Shown: positions 1 to 11,261, counted from the first letter of the stretch. The stretch: DNA of 64,000 nt from Cristatella mucedo (GCA_009760855.2 WPIO01000114.1:825001-889000), one strand, 5' to 3'. Notes: generated by a model from the letters alone, not told the origin. A program made the numbers and translations.

Positions 1-102
1 CCCTTACACGTAACGGCATCAGTTGGTTGAAAACTTACGGTAACATAAGGTACGAAGGCTACAACTCGCCGGGCGAAACTTTCGATTTGCAGAGAGACAG
101 CC

Positions 103-189
103 ATGGCAACCAGCTCTGGTAGCGATTCAAGATTCGAAGCGCCACTTCTGCCTCAAAGCTCTAGTAGTTGTCCGTCGAACGCCTCTTGA
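103..189 (+). other. small ORF with good start context (uncertain)
   Basis: A 28-codon open frame starts at an ATG in a favourable context (gcc before, G after) and ends with TGA. An acceptor-like ttgcag lies a few bases upstream. The peptide is rich in Ser and carries an acidic-Leu-Leu patch. No family is recognised and nothing downstream clearly continues it. It may be the start of a plus-strand exon or chance. Confidence 0.2.
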
Positions 190-627
190 AAGCGGCGGTC
201 ATCGCCTTCGGCTTTCTGCAGAGCGCAGATCAAATACCGGTGGATTGTTAGTCTTGGGTCCGATGTCATGGTACTGCAGACGCCTCCAATCGCCACGAGC
301 GCTTCTTGTATCTTGCAGAATTATATTTCAAAGATCGAAGTTATTGCGACTGTCGTATACGGTAACCAATACAGCTAAGACCTGTTTAAAGATGATCTAT
401 TTGCTGTTTGATCGTACAAAGAGAAATCACATGCCTATGGATGTATAAACACTTACTGGATGGAGCTGGGTCTGCACCGTTGGCGACGACGGAGTCAGAC
501 TCTCCGGCTGCAATTTTTTCTTACCTATTACCTACAATCATGCTTACCCATTAACGTTTTTTGTTATCTTCGTTGACATATATTCCTAAATGCAGTTGCT
601 AAGGTCCGGAATTATACATTAATATGT
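190..627. other. no recognisable gene or repeat
   Basis: Mixed-composition sequence with only one short open frame (245-448) that lacks recognisable motifs. Nothing else is supported here. Confidence 0.5.
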
Positions 628-835
628 ATTTGATAAAGCGCCCTCAGAGAACTCAATCTCTTTCAAGGTGCTTTGCATTTGCTGCAAAGGAAAACGCGAT
701 TGAATCGTGAGTAATATCATGCTTGATAAACAACATGAATAACATGGTTAGGGGTGACATGTAGAGGGTCAGCATGCAAATGTGGTCAGTGGCAGCATGC
801 ACAGTGTCAGCACGCATAAGCACGTGAAGGACGAA

Positions 836-1540
836 TCACAGGGACCCACGAAATGCTGTCCTAAATAGGTGTGTTTTCAAGATCCTTTTAAATGTGGTCA
901 GGTCAGGGGATGTTCTGACGCAGGTCGGGAGGGAGTTCCAGGCTTTGGGAGGATACGAACTAAATGCACGGTCTCCAAAGGATTTGACGTTTGTACGAGG
1001 TATTTGTAGACTCTTGGATTCCGAAAAGCAGGTGGTACGATGCTTGGCCTGATGGGGGAGTATGTCGGAGAGATAGGCTGGAGTAATAGAATGAAGGGAC
1101 CTAAAAGTGAGCGACAAAACCTTGAAGTCAATCCGTTGCTTGACTAGTAGCCAGTGCCGGTCGTCGAGAAGTGGAGTAATGTGGCAACTGCGACGCTCAT
1201 GACAGACAAGCCTAGCTGCAGAGTTTTGAACCAGCTGCAATCGCCTGATCACACATGCTGGTAGGCCAGTAAGCAGTGAGTTGCAGAAGTCGAGACGAGA
1301 TGTCACGAATGCATGGACCAACTTAGACGTGGTATCCTTATCTAAACAAGCCCGAATTTTAGCAATATTATGAAGCTGAAAATAGGCAGATTTGACCGTG
1401 GAGCTGATATGGTCGTCTAACGAGAGGTCGCTTTGGAAGTTGACACCTAGATTTCGAGCTGATTCGACAGGAGATATGCTGGCAGGGATAATTTTTAGAG
1501 ACAGCCTTTCCAATTTCTGAATCACACGGGGTTTGCCCAT
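836..1540 (-). pseudogene. C-terminal domain of family A retrotransposon ORF2
   Basis: The open frame encodes the region after the RT palm. It includes the recurring segments [45 protein letters not shown] and [10 protein letters not shown]. This domain is repeated in at least eight other places in the window, so it is a useful family tag. It lies downstream of the RT frame in a different frame because of a small deletion near 1550. Confidence 0.88.
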
Positions 1541-1559
1541 AACTACTAAGTTAGTTTTA

Positions 1560-2325
1560 TCATTTAAGTTTTAGAAAATTTGCTGCCATCCATGTGCGGA
1601 TGTCATCAATGCATGCAGCAAGTGAGTTTAGAGAATTTGAGGTGCTCGAAGGTTGGGAGAGATCAAAGCAAAGGTACAACTGAGTGTCATCCGCATAGAA
1701 GTGAAAGCATAGATTGTGCTTGGCAATCACATCAGCAAGAGGGAGAGTACAAACCGTGAAAAGAACCGGACCTAGCACGGAGCCCTGAGGTACTCCATAT
1801 TTCAGAGGTACATCAGATGATCTTTGTCCATTCACGTCAAAACTCAGGAGTCTCCCACTGAGATACGACCTGAACCACTGCAGAGCAGTGCCAGTGATGC
1901 CCAGGCGAGATGAGAGGCGCTCTAGAAGAACTTTGTGATCGATGGTGTCAAAAGCTGCCGAAAGATCGAGCAAATCAAGCAGAGACATTCCACCCATGTC
2001 TGCATTCCTAAGTAGGTCGTTGTATACCCTAAGCAATGCTGACTCTGTGGAGTGATTAGCTCTAAAGCCGGACTGGAACTTACTAGCAAGGTGTGAGGTT
2101 TCAATATATGAGTTCAGCTGGTCTGCCACGACCCGTTCCAGTGTCTTTGATAGAAATGGTAGACGGGAGACTGGGCGGTAGTTGCTCAAGTTCTCTTGGT
2201 CTAGTGATGCTTTCTTGAGGAGAAGCCTGACTACAGCTTTTTTGAAAAGTGCTAGGACATGACCTGAGGCTAATGACATATAATTGATGTTAGTTATGCA
2301 TGGCAGCAGCAGATCAATGCAAGGT
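1560..2325 (-). pseudogene. reverse transcriptase domain of family A element
   Basis: The open frame contains the RT core: a QSGFR..HSTESAL segment, motif A with its Asp in LLDLSAAFDTIDH, the [13 protein letters not shown] turn and the YADD catalytic box. The order and spacing are those of L2/CR1-clade RTs. The frame breaks just after LKLK, where an intact relative at 31.9 kb reads on. It is part of a dead retrotransposon copy. Confidence 0.88.
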
Positions 2326-2328
2326 AAC

Positions 2329-2894
2329 AAAAATAACAATAATTCACTTGATAAAGTACCCTCAGAGAACTTAATCTCTCTCTAGGCGCTTTATATTTGC
2401 TGTAAAGTGAAATGCAATGGAATGGTAAGTAAAATCTTGCTTGAAAAACAAACGAAATGAATAATATGGTTAGGGGTGACATGCACAGGGTCAGCATGCA
2501 AGTGTGGTTAGCGGCAGCATGCACAGTGTCAGCATGCATAAGCACATCAAGGACGAATCACAGGGACCCACTAAATGCTGTCCTCAATAGGTGTGTTTTT
2601 AGATTCCTTTTAAATGTGGTCAGGTCAGGGGATGTTCTGACGCAGGTCGGGAGGGAGTTCCAGGCTTTGGGAGCATATGAACTAAATGCACGGTCTCCAA
2701 AGGATTTAAGGTTTGTATGAGGTATTTCTAGACTGTTGGATTTCGAAAAGTGGGTCGTACGATGCTTGGCCTGATGGGATAGTATATCTGACAGATAGGC
2801 TGGAGCCATAGAATGAAGGGACCTAAAAGTGAGCTGCAAAACCTTGAAGTCAATCCGTTGCTTGACTGGTAGCCAGTGCAGGTCGGCGAGCAGT
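2329..2894 (-). mobile_element. 5'-truncated family A element inserted inside the outer family A copy
   Basis: The segment has a complete family A 3' end: an (ATT/GTT)-type tail at 2329-2341, the AAGCGCC-type stem at about 2350-2400, and the C-terminal domain up to [12 protein letters not shown]. It stops abruptly at about 2894, where sequence from the RT amino-terminal region begins. The outer copy breaks at the same element position on both sides (after caaggta and at gtaggagca). This shows a target-primed insertion of a truncated copy in the same orientation. Confidence 0.82.
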
Positions 2895-3802
2895 AGGAGC
2901 ATGACAGTAGAAATAGGGTCCACTGGACTTGTTGTCTTCTTTGATTGCGATACGAACTTTAGGACTAGATCACTAGTGACCTGCTTAAATGCAGACATTG
3001 AGGTGCAGCCAGGAACCGAGGAACAGCATTCTAGTGGGAAGGTTGTCATCGCATGGATGGATTCCCTGATCTTGTCTATCTTCTGCACAAAGAATAGAGA
3101 GAAGCGATCGACTAGATCATCACAAGGATCATCAGGTAAGGAGCTACTCTGGTAGCGCTTGAGGAGATGGTTTATTGTCGACATCAGCATTTTTGGATTG
3201 TGCATCTATGATTTAACAATGTTTCTGTTTCTATAAAAGCTAGATTTGGCCTTTGCTAGGATTGATTTGTACGACTTACAGTAGTCTTCATATGCCTGTC
3301 GATGGACAGTTAGTCCGAATCTTTTGTATGCTTTTTCAAGCTTTCGTTTAGTGGACCTGGCTAGTTTAATGTCTGTGGTAAACCATAGGCCGTCTGGGCG
3401 GGGGCGCACAGTGCGCTTTGTCAGAGGTGCAAATTCGTCGAACGTGTCATCTAGTGTCGTGTTGTAGCTATCTACCAATGATGACAGATCGGAGGGAGGA
3501 CTGAGCAGCAGAGTCGGAGCAGATATTCTCGCACGGACAGCATCGATGTCAAGGGTCGTGAGGTTTCGCGATTCACATGTTATTTTAGAGGAGGATGTGG
3601 GCGCACACTGTAGATTGAATGAGATCTGCATGTGGTCAGATAAGCAGGATTTAGTAATAATTGGTGATGACAAAGTGCAGTTGTATGAGAAAAGCTGGTC
3701 GAGTGTGTGACCATTGATGTGGGTAGGGCCATGCACATGAGCCAAAAGAGACAATGAGTCAGTCAATGCACGAAATTCGGTACTGAAAGCGTTAGATAAG
3801 TT

Positions 3803-3965
3803 CTCTAGGTAAGGTTGCTTTTCACGACCTCCGTCTCGAGGTCGTGGGTTCAAGTCCTGAGCTAGGCGATCCTTTACTACCGCTGCAAGCTGTGGCGATA
3901 GCCTTTTAGGGATCTCCTGTCGCTATAAAAAAGTGGCTGCTAAATCAGTTTGTATTTGAGGCATT
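3803..3965 (+). mobile_element. tRNA-derived SINE, family 1 (5' truncated)
   Basis: Contains the family 1 body: ttgcttttcacgacctc, a box-B-like gggttcaagtcct, then ggcgatcctttac, a paired GCAAGC-type stem and tgtcgctataaaaaa. The A-box end is clipped and abuts the truncated 5' end of the family A element. Confidence 0.75.
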
Positions 3966-4135
3966 TGAGGCCTGCTGCTATGTATTAATTTACTATTTGC
4001 CTCTTTTATTAATTATTATTACCTCGATCCTCCATCTCCTCTTGCTCCCTCGGCTTCGCTGGCACGTGGCTCGAAAGTATGAGATGTCACGTGTCACCAG
4101 CCAGTCGCTCGCAGCTCTCGTCCGTAATCATTAGT
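3966..4135. other. no gene seen
   Basis: Short AT-rich to mixed sequence with no supported feature. Confidence 0.5.
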
Positions 4136-4541
4136 TTACTTCAAGTATGATGCAGATATTCTAGGCGAGCCGCGACGAATTCGGGCAGCGAGCTCCAACA
4201 GCAGCTTTGAGCACCCAGCTCGAGCTGAGAGGCCGGAAGTCGGGACCGCGCCCTGACGACGCCGCACCCTTCGGAGCCTCGCCTTCGAGTTTGCGAGTCT
4301 TTCTGAGCGCCTTTCTGAGCTCGCGATCGCTGAACGCGCGAGGGCAGTAGCGGGTTGAGGTCGTCGCCTCGGCCGCCGACAGCTCGGCAGAGGCCGAGGC
4401 AGCTTCGATTGCCAGGGGCCAGACCCGAGAGACCACCAGAGCCAGGTCAGTTTGTGCTCTGGGCGCAGTGACCAGTGCATGCTGTTCAACATGGCCGCCA
4501 TGCGTCTGCATATATTTAGCGTCTGCATACATTTGCCTCAA
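4136..4541 (-). other. CpG-rich block with possible minus-strand coding sequence
   Basis: A CpG-dense block in otherwise AT-balanced DNA. On the minus strand two overlapping frames stay open for over 120 codons. One starts at an ATGGCGGCCATG element (about 4490-4503) that resembles the YY1-type start-site motif of housekeeping genes. The other contains a basic charged stretch (FSDRELRKALRKTRKLEGE). Neither is recognised. GC-rich DNA keeps frames open by chance, so coding status is unproven. Confidence 0.25.
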
Positions 4542-4559
4542 GCAAAATTGGTTTAGAAC

Positions 4560-4700
4560 TATGATTTTAGCTTAGGGTTTAGGCATTGTATTTTGCCGAT
4601 TTTGCAGTTAAGGCTTAGTGGTTAGCTCTTTAATTCTTTTCTTTTTCAGTTTTTGAGCTTACGCTTCAGGATTAGGGTTTAGTGCTTAGCTTTTAGAGAG
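4560..4700 (+). repeat. degenerate TTAGGG/TTTAG-rich stretch
   Basis: Contains cttagggtttagg, ggattagggtttagtgctt and many spaced ttag/cttag units. It resembles very decayed telomere-like repeat, but the spacing is irregular. Confidence 0.3.
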
Positions 4701-4935
4701 AAACTCTTAGCCGAAAAGATATATCAAAACTTGTTTATTTAACAAACATAAGCAGACTCTGGCAACCATGTTGAACAGCCTGCTATTGCTACTGTGCCCA
4801 CAACGAAGACTGACGTGGCTCTTCGCACAGACGAGGCCGTTTTAGATGAGCAGCGATCGTCGGGCTAGATTTGCAAGGAGTGCGACGAGACAACTTTTGA
4901 TTTGTACAACGGGCAGTTGCATCGCTCCATTTTTT

Positions 4936-5195
4936 TAAGGAGTAAACTCGCGATTGCTGCACTTCCGGTCGTCCGGTCCAGTCACTCGTCCGGTCCACTG
5001 GGTGGTTTTCGTGGGTAGGGTAAATCGCTGATCTTGGACAGGCTCTTTTTCCAAGGCCTCGCCACCGACGTCTCGCTCTCCGCTCGTTCGCTCAGCGAGC
5101 CTACGACGTAGAGTATTCACCACGCTGGCGCGTGCGCTCGATCGCACTGGCTGGCGCGCTCTCGCTGCAGCGACGCGAGGCCATCCTGGCAGCTC
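4936..5195 (-). other. possible minus-strand exon in CpG-rich DNA
   Basis: A minus-strand frame is open across the block and ends at a stop near 4936. It reads a charged sequence (RRRLAERTSGERDVGGEALE). A possible acceptor ctgccag|ga occurs near 5169, and its two leading bases would fit the phase left by the candidate exon at 5493-5614. No family is recognised, and the phase match has a one-in-three chance of being accidental. Confidence 0.2.
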
Positions 5196-5285
5196 CAATC
5201 AGAAGCAGGCCGTTCGCTGGAATGCCCGCCGTCGGCCCGACTGCTGCACCGACTCACCGCTCCTGTAAGTCATTGCTGGATATGA

Positions 5286-5416
5286 GCTAGAGAGAGAAAG
5301 AGACACAGAGAGAGAGACGGAGAGAGAGACACAGAGAGAGAGAGAGAGAGACGGAGAGAGAGACACAGAGAGAGACAGAGAGGGAGACAGAGACTGAGAC
5401 AGAGACAGAGAGAGCG

Positions 5417-5469
<53 letters not shown>

Positions 5470-5470
5470 C
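5286..5470. repeat. (GA)n microsatellite
   Basis: Long interrupted GA/GAGACA tract, pure (GA)n towards 5421-5467. Confidence 0.97.
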
Positions 5471-5492
5471 AGAGAGCGCTAATGGAACTTAC

Positions 5493-5614
5493 TTAACAGG
5501 TACTCGAGCTCAGCGTCCGAATCGCTGAACCGACTGCTCCAGCCGTACTTGCCGGGCTGAGGTGGCGGTGGTGGCCTCTGCTCGGATTCCGCGATTAGCC
5601 ACAGACCCAGTTTC
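5493..5614 (-). CDS. candidate internal exon, unknown protein
   Basis: On the minus strand an acceptor-like attacag precedes 5614 and a consensus donor GTAAGT follows 5493. Between them is a frame of 40 codons with a varied, non-repetitive composition: KLGLWLIAESEQ, a Pro run, then YGWSSRFSDSDAELEYLL. The exon starts with one base and ends with one base of a split codon. Upstream a stop closes the frame, so an intron is required. The Pro-rich then acidic composition does not identify a family. The perfect donor is the strongest argument for a real exon. Confidence 0.35.
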
Positions 5615-6479
5615 CTGTAATCGCCGCAGGATGGTCAAGCGCTCGAGCACGCATCGCCGCATAAGACGCGTGCTGCTGCTGCTGCTGCCGCCGCCCGCAG
5701 TGGCGGCAGCAGCAGTGCGAATCGTAGCTGAGCGCTCTGGCGTGTCCACGCCCATCGATCGATGCTAATGCGTTTCGCCTCGCTGCGAGCCTGTCGGCGA
5801 AGGCCCTTCTTCAAGCCGAGCGCCGAAGCCCGTTTTTGGAAGGGCTCAGATGAAACGCACGGCACCGCCCTCCGGCCGCAGCACGACTGCACGGCGGCGG
5901 CGTCGGTCGGGAGAGCCGCCTGCGCTGCGGCGTTGCTTGCAGCGCGGCCGGATCGGGTCACGTGCGCCAGCCGGCCGGCGTCTCGAGAACGTCTCCGGCT
6001 CTGCGCTGGGCTGCCGCGAGGAGCCGTTCGGCAGGGCAGCAGTTTTTCGCCGTCGGCTGTGCCAGCACCTCACCCAGTCGCTGGTTCCATTGTTGGGGCG
6101 GGTAATCTGGATTTGGGCTTGAGACCTGGGCGCCACTCTCACTTTGGTAGTCGAGCATCGCGTCGACGCCACGATGGAGGTAATTAATAACGGGAAAGCT
6201 GCATTCGCGAGCGGAAGTGCGATTCGTCGGTCCGGCCCGGCGGCGGCTGCGAAGCTGCTGCTGCCACCGCCAGGCCTGACCGACGGCCGGCGCGCATATC
6301 GAGCGAGCCAGCCAGCGAGGCCCTGCTTTGCCTGATTTGCAATGAGAGCGTGCCAAGCCGAAGATCGGCGGCGGCGGCTCTGTCTCGCTGCAGAAGATTT
6401 TGGAGGCCGAGCGACACGTGCCGTTCCCTTCCCCCAGCGGCCTCTTACGGCCGGTCTCTCAAAGAAAACTTGTCAAACC

Positions 6480-6760
6480 TAGGCGACAGCGAGTGACAAC
6501 GAGAACAACGTGTGCGACATTAGGCGAAAAGCAAGTGAACCGTAAGCTTGCGTAATTATATTAATTACGTGATTAATTACGTATTTATGGCGCGACACTA
6601 AGTGAAACGTGTGCGGCTGTGCACGTCACACAAGCGCGAAACGTACGAAACAGTGAGCGGCAGCAACTAAAGCGTACGTGATGTAGTGTGCGACACAAAG
6701 TAAAGCGTACGTGACAGTGCGGGACACAAAGTAAAACAAGACTAGAGGAAACAGCATCTC
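6480..6760 (+). repeat. degenerate short tandem repeat
   Basis: Repeated gtgcgacacaaagtaaa and gcgtacgtga modules recur at about 33-36-base spacing between about 6590 and 6745. A short palindrome (taattacgtgattaattacgta) lies at about 6560. Confidence 0.55.
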
Positions 6761-6779
6761 TTTTTAACCGGAGAATACG

Positions 6780-8000
6780 TGCTTGCGAAAGCTCGAATCG
6801 CGCCTGTCACTGTCAGAAATGAGCAGGCACCTGACCTATGGCTTGTGGCCTACATGTGCATTTACACGACCGACTTTACTCCTAAATTGGCACAGATTTA
6901 GGACCGATTTCCCACAGATTAAGGCTACTCCGTCACCATTCGTCACTACATTTTGGAAAAGGAGCCAATTTGGCAGACTCCCATGAAGGAGATTCTGTTT
7001 CCACTTTTTGGTTCCTTGGTGGTCTAGCCCACCGAAAGAAACCAGGGGTGTGCCAGGTAGAGCCACGCTCAAAATAAAAATGGCTGACGACCAAAGCTTG
7101 CGTTGATCAAGGCGTTCAGGGCAAGCTCCCGTTTATTGGATTCCGTAGCCACGGTTTTAGATACGCGTCAATAAGACGAGTGACTAAGTCGTCTAATACC
7201 CTGTCTTTTGAGATGAGTGGCAAGTCATTAAGAATAGGGCGGACACACTTTTGAGTTGTTCGCTCTCACAGATTGCGGTAGCTCTCGCAACCAATCGAGT
7301 GCTGAAGTGAGGACTGTTAATGCTAGCGCCGTCAAAGCTACGTGGTCGATATGGGTCATTGGGTGCAGCTAGAAATACTCTTAACATTATCCAGCCTCTC
7401 CCCTCGCATTGGAGCGCTGGCTGTGGGCGGGACTGTCGGCCATCTGTCGTGTAAGCGTCCTAACTAGGAGGAAAGTCGGCGTTGGTCAGGAGGAAGGCTG
7501 CTGTGAAAGGGCAGCTTGACACGTGCAGCTTCGCGATGATCGCGATTCGATGCCAGCTGCCTGGCCAGTCATAATAATGGTAACCTTCATGAGACATTTG
7601 CGTGGCACAATAAGAGAACTGAAGCTATTTTCACGAACTTTTCAAATGCTACAGAAGAAGCAGCCATGGACCTGGACGGAGCGAGAAAACTGCGTTCGGC
7701 TGCAACCGGCGACTCGTACGTGAAGTCACTGAAAGCTAGGTTGCATTCTGGTGCTGTAATACTTACCTGAGAGCGGATCGCAATCTTACGTCCGAGTCTG
7801 AGATTGAGCCTCCTAGCTCGGCCGCGTTAGCTGACTGCAAAGTTAAAGCAGTTGCGTTCTGAGGGCGTGCCTGGTATTTCACCGTTCGCTCGAGTTAGGG
7901 GGCAACGGAAGGGCAGCACAGCGCATGTTCACTCTAGGTGTGACGCTTCGTACACGAAAGAGTGTCCAGACGATACAGCGAGTGATTGAACTCTATAATA
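6780..8000. other. no recognised gene
   Basis: Several short frames below 80 codons occur on both strands, without motifs, splice support or similarity to the window's repeats. Confidence 0.4.
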
Positions 8001-8005
8001 ATAAT

Positions 8006-8196
8006 ATTAATGCATTCGATAGAGTTCCCTCAGAGAACTCAATCTCTTTCTAGGCGCTTAACATACTTTTGCTACAAAGGAAGCATGATCGCTTGGGTAG
8101 TGGTAGCATGCTAAAAAAAAACATAAGAATAACATGGCTAAGGGTGACATGCACAGGGTAAGAATGCAAGTATGGTTAGTGGGAGCATGCTCTCAT
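8006..8196 (-). mobile_element. family A retrotransposon 3'-end fragment
   Basis: Carries the family A tail: ccctcagagaactcaatctctttctaggcgc and the gggtgacatgcacaggg block. No coding part remains. Confidence 0.8.
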
Positions 8197-8261
8197 AAAG
8201 AGAGCCAGAGCTCTTGGCCGTCCGAAATAAGCAGCTCTAGAATTATTGAGAGAAATCAGAG

Positions 8262-8412
8262 GCGACCATCAGTGATTAAGGAACTGGCCTCGAACCAAAA
8301 GTCAGAGTGAATACATTTGATGACCGAGGTCGTGGGCTCGAGCCCCCCTCCCCGACATGGGTGTAACGCTTGTGTAGGGTATTAGTTCTCTTAGGGCGCT
8401 ATGCAAATTGAT
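8262..8412 (+). mobile_element. tRNA-derived SINE, family 2 (L2-like tail)
   Basis: A box-B-like gtgggctcgagccc follows a degraded tRNA-like head. The 3' end, ttagttctcttagggcgctatgcaaat, matches the terminal stem of the L2-like families. A second member is at 41020-41160. Confidence 0.55.
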
Positions 8413-9190
8413 TAGATACTTTATCTGAGTTTCGGTGGCATAGCGCATTCAATAGAGACTGGAGCCTCCCATAGATATCACTGGCGCTATCTATCGATTG
8501 AAATCAGAGCCTCTGGCTATGGCGTCCAACCCAACAAGCTGTAGGACGCTTGCACTTCCGGAACAGATCAGGGTTTCATATTCTACAGCGGGCAATCCTA
8601 AGCTGCAAGCGGACTGGAAGTCGTAAGATTCTTCTGAAGTTATGTACATAAGGCTATTAAATAAGCACCACTTTTTTATGCAGCAGGTCAGCACTGCGTA
8701 CCATTAACTGCCCTTCTCTCATCTTAATGCTGACGTCAGGCCGTTTTGGCTCGCATCGATCTTACAATGCAAGTTACCCAGAATGCCATTTTCATAATTT
8801 TTAAAGATAGATAGTCGCCTCGCTCTGAGAGCAATGACTGGACTGGCTATAGCACGATCGAGCTCAGTGTTGCTGTACGGTCTGTGCTGTGCTGTGTTGT
8901 CTGGGCTGCATGGTCTTCGTTGTATGGTCTGTGAGAACCACAAGTGCAAGAAAGCAGATTCAAGCTAAGGACGTGGATTTGGGTAAAGGAAATGGTGCTG
9001 ACTATGGACAGTTCAATTCAGAAGATGCACATTACTAGCAAGGTGCACACTACGGTGAGGAAGCACGGACTAGGACAAGGTGCAGACCGGGAAAAGGCAC
9101 CTACCACGACAAGGTGTGGGCAAGGAAAATCTGTGAGCTAAAGTGAGGAGGTGTGGATCAGGACAACGTGCCGACCAGGACAAAGGGCCG
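8413..9190. other. no recognised gene
   Basis: No coherent coding or repeat signal apart from purine-rich, loosely repeated ggacaaggtgc-type words at 9040-9180. Confidence 0.4.
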
Positions 9191-9194
9191 ACTA

Positions 9195-9665
9195 GTTCTT
9201 GCGCTGACCCACAAGGCCCTGAGCCACGGCTTGGCTCCTTCGTACTTAGCTGAACTGCTGCATCAGTTTCAGCCTGTTCGCGCCCTCAGGTCCTGTGTGG
9301 ACAATAAAATAGCTGTTCCATTCATCTGCTTAAAGACAGCTGTCGACATAAGCTTTAGCTCTGCAGGTCCTAGACTGTGGAACTCGCTTCCGAAATTCTT
9401 ACGCAACGACAACTACTCTCCAACTGCCGACTATGGCACATCTTTTTCAGCGGTCCAGAACTGCTACTTCTATGCTACTCACTACCTCAACTGCTCTCCT
9501 GACTCTGCTATGCTTCCCACTTTCTCTTTGTTGCGTGAGACGAAGTCTGTTGGCTACCGAAAGCCGCTTAGGCTGTGAGTGCGCTATACAAAACCCTCCT
9601 GCGTAACACCCACATGGTCTTTATGACTTTGTGGAGATACTGACGGAGATACATACATACACATA
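9195..9665 (+). mobile_element. L2/CR1-like retrotransposon, family B, 3' end
   Basis: Encodes the family B C-terminal domain ([22 protein letters not shown], then [25 protein letters not shown]) with an open frame ending at 9578. It is followed by the family B 3' tail, ggtctttatgactttgtggagatac, with TACAT repeats. Family B differs from family A in this domain and in its TACAT rather than ATT tail. Confidence 0.85.
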
Positions 9666-9920
9666 GGAATAGTTGTCTTGGTAAAGATCCTACCTGTAGC
9701 CTAGAGTCAACTAGTCAGCTAGTTAAGGCGCCAGCAGCCCTTCTTGCGTGAGAGGAAAAAGTGCGAGCAGGATGAACGAGAGAAATTCCGAGAGAGTGCG
9801 ACGGACAATGGATGAGAGAGAGAGAGAGAGAGAATGAGAGAAACAAGGGACTGAGCGGCAGAGAGCAAGTGATAACACAGTAGATATAGGGAGAACAAAA
9901 AAGTGCACCACTTAAAAAAT

Positions 9921-10072
9921 GCTTCTTTTGTATAGCGATAAAAGAGCCTCGATGGCTACCACCAACGCTTGCAGCGGCAATAAGGGATCACTCACCACTT
10001 GATTAAAACCCACGACCTCGGGACCGAGGTCGTGAAAAGCAACCGCCTTACCTAGTGTGCCATCATGGCTAG
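9921..10072 (-). mobile_element. tRNA-derived SINE, family 1
   Basis: Minus-strand copy with A-box region (atggcacactaggtaaggcgg), the cacgacctcggtcccgaggtcgtggg stem and tatagcgataaaaga tail. It ends against the (GA)n tract. Confidence 0.78.

Positions 10073-10163
<91 letters not shown>
10073..10163. repeat. (GA)n microsatellite
   Basis: About 45 uninterrupted GA units. Confidence 0.98.
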
Positions 10164-10164
<1 letters not shown>

Positions 10165-10763
10165 AAAGAAGAAGTAACTTTTAAAACGTTTCAGTTGCCT
10201 CGACGCTCAGATAGACGAGATTAAAAAAGACATAGGTTGATGGTTGAATATATATATCATATAGACAGCGAGCTGAAATTTAGGAGTGGACAAAGCACTA
10301 GACCCTTCGTACTCCATGGTTGTAACTCGTAAACATGAGCATAAGAAAAGCATTCTCTGCTCTGCAGAGAGACGATATCCGTGGTAGGTCCAACCGCTAT
10401 AAGCTGCGATTTACGCTTCGGCACAGTACTACAATATAGCCTTCACTAAATTGTGCAAATCCAAGAAGGAAATGTATGGGCAATCCACATGTTGCGATGT
10501 ATTGCCATTTAGGGATCGCGAACTCACCGCAGCATAAAGCTCAGGCTGTCAGCTAATTATCTAGCTTCGAGTCTAGCCGACTACCGGATCGACCGAAATT
10601 GTTCTCCAGACAGGAAGCCGGGTCATTCTCAGCCCTCCTCTCCATCGCCAGAGGTTGAAAGCCCAGTCACCCTGAGCGCCCCATTCGGACGCGCATGAGC
10701 CGACAGCCACTCGCCGACTCTCGCGCCGCTTCCGCCGCTCTGCAGTGCGAGCCGACATCTTAC

Positions 10764-11119
10764 CCTGGGCAGTGCATAGGCCGGATTGGCAAAGGCCGCC
10801 CCGCAGGAGTCGCAGCAGCAGCAGCAGCAGCAGATGACGAAGACAAGAGCCGAAGTGCAGCGCAGGCCGGTCGTCCGAGAGCCGCTGCCGCGGGCGCCGC
10901 GCCGCCCCGCCGGGCAGCTCTGCTTCCACATCCGACGATCGGTCGACGATCGCCGCACTGCAACGGAGGGGGCGACCAGGCACGGGCACCCTGCCTATAG
11001 TCGGCCGACGAAACCGCCGGCGTTGGCTCATCCAGCTCATCCAGCTCGTCCGAGCCGATGCGCCGGATGCCGTCCGTCGCAGTTGCCCTTCGCCCGGCTA
11101 CGGTCGCGTTCGGCTGCAT
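10764..11119 (-). CDS. candidate first coding exon, unknown protein
   Basis: An ATG at 11117-11119 opens a minus-strand frame through about 118 codons to a good donor (ccagg|GTAAGA) at 10763. The peptide begins MQPNATVAGRR, has an acidic DELDELDEPTP segment, then Ala/Pro/Arg-rich low-complexity sequence. The exon would end two bases into a codon. The candidate exon at 5493-5614 begins with one base, so the two could be joined. There is no family match, and the open frame is partly due to high GC. Confidence 0.3.
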
Positions 11120-11261
11120 TTACTCCGCTCGCCTGCTAGGGCTGGGCGGCCGACTGCCGGCGGCCGAGCAGCGACTCGACCGCTCGCGCTAAGCTTTCGC
11201 CGAGAGGCCACGCTTGTGTCGGCTTTGGCTGCGACAGGTTCGCAGCGAGCCGCCTGCCACC

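Larger units (their letters stand above)
628..3802 (-). mobile_element. L2/CR1-like non-LTR retrotransposon, family A (outer copy, interrupted)
   Basis: Read on the minus strand, the element runs from a 5' truncation near 3802 to its 3' end near 628. The 5' part (2895-3802) encodes the end of an apurinic-type endonuclease domain (SDH motif at about 3632) and the start of the reverse transcriptase. The part at 628-2328 continues the RT with motif A (LLDLSAAFDTIDH), motif B ([10 protein letters not shown]) and the catalytic YADDTQLY, followed by the family's conserved C-terminal domain ending near 836. The two parts abut exactly in a complete element but are separated here by a second copy (2329-2894). 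A small deletion near 1560 shifts the frame between RT and C-terminal domain, so this copy is dead. Confidence 0.9.
5020..6450. promoter_or_regulatory. CpG-rich island
   Basis: About 1.4 kb very rich in CpG, with CTG/GCC trinucleotide runs near 5680-5720. It is flanked by AT-richer sequence. Many frames are open on both strands only because stops are rare in such DNA. It is probably a promoter-associated island or GC-rich exon cluster of an unrecognised gene. Confidence 0.45.

Noticed and set aside
5762-6356. Several overlapping frames over 100 codons on both strands
   Set aside because: Stops are rare in CpG-rich DNA; no frame has motifs, start context or splice support beyond the others.
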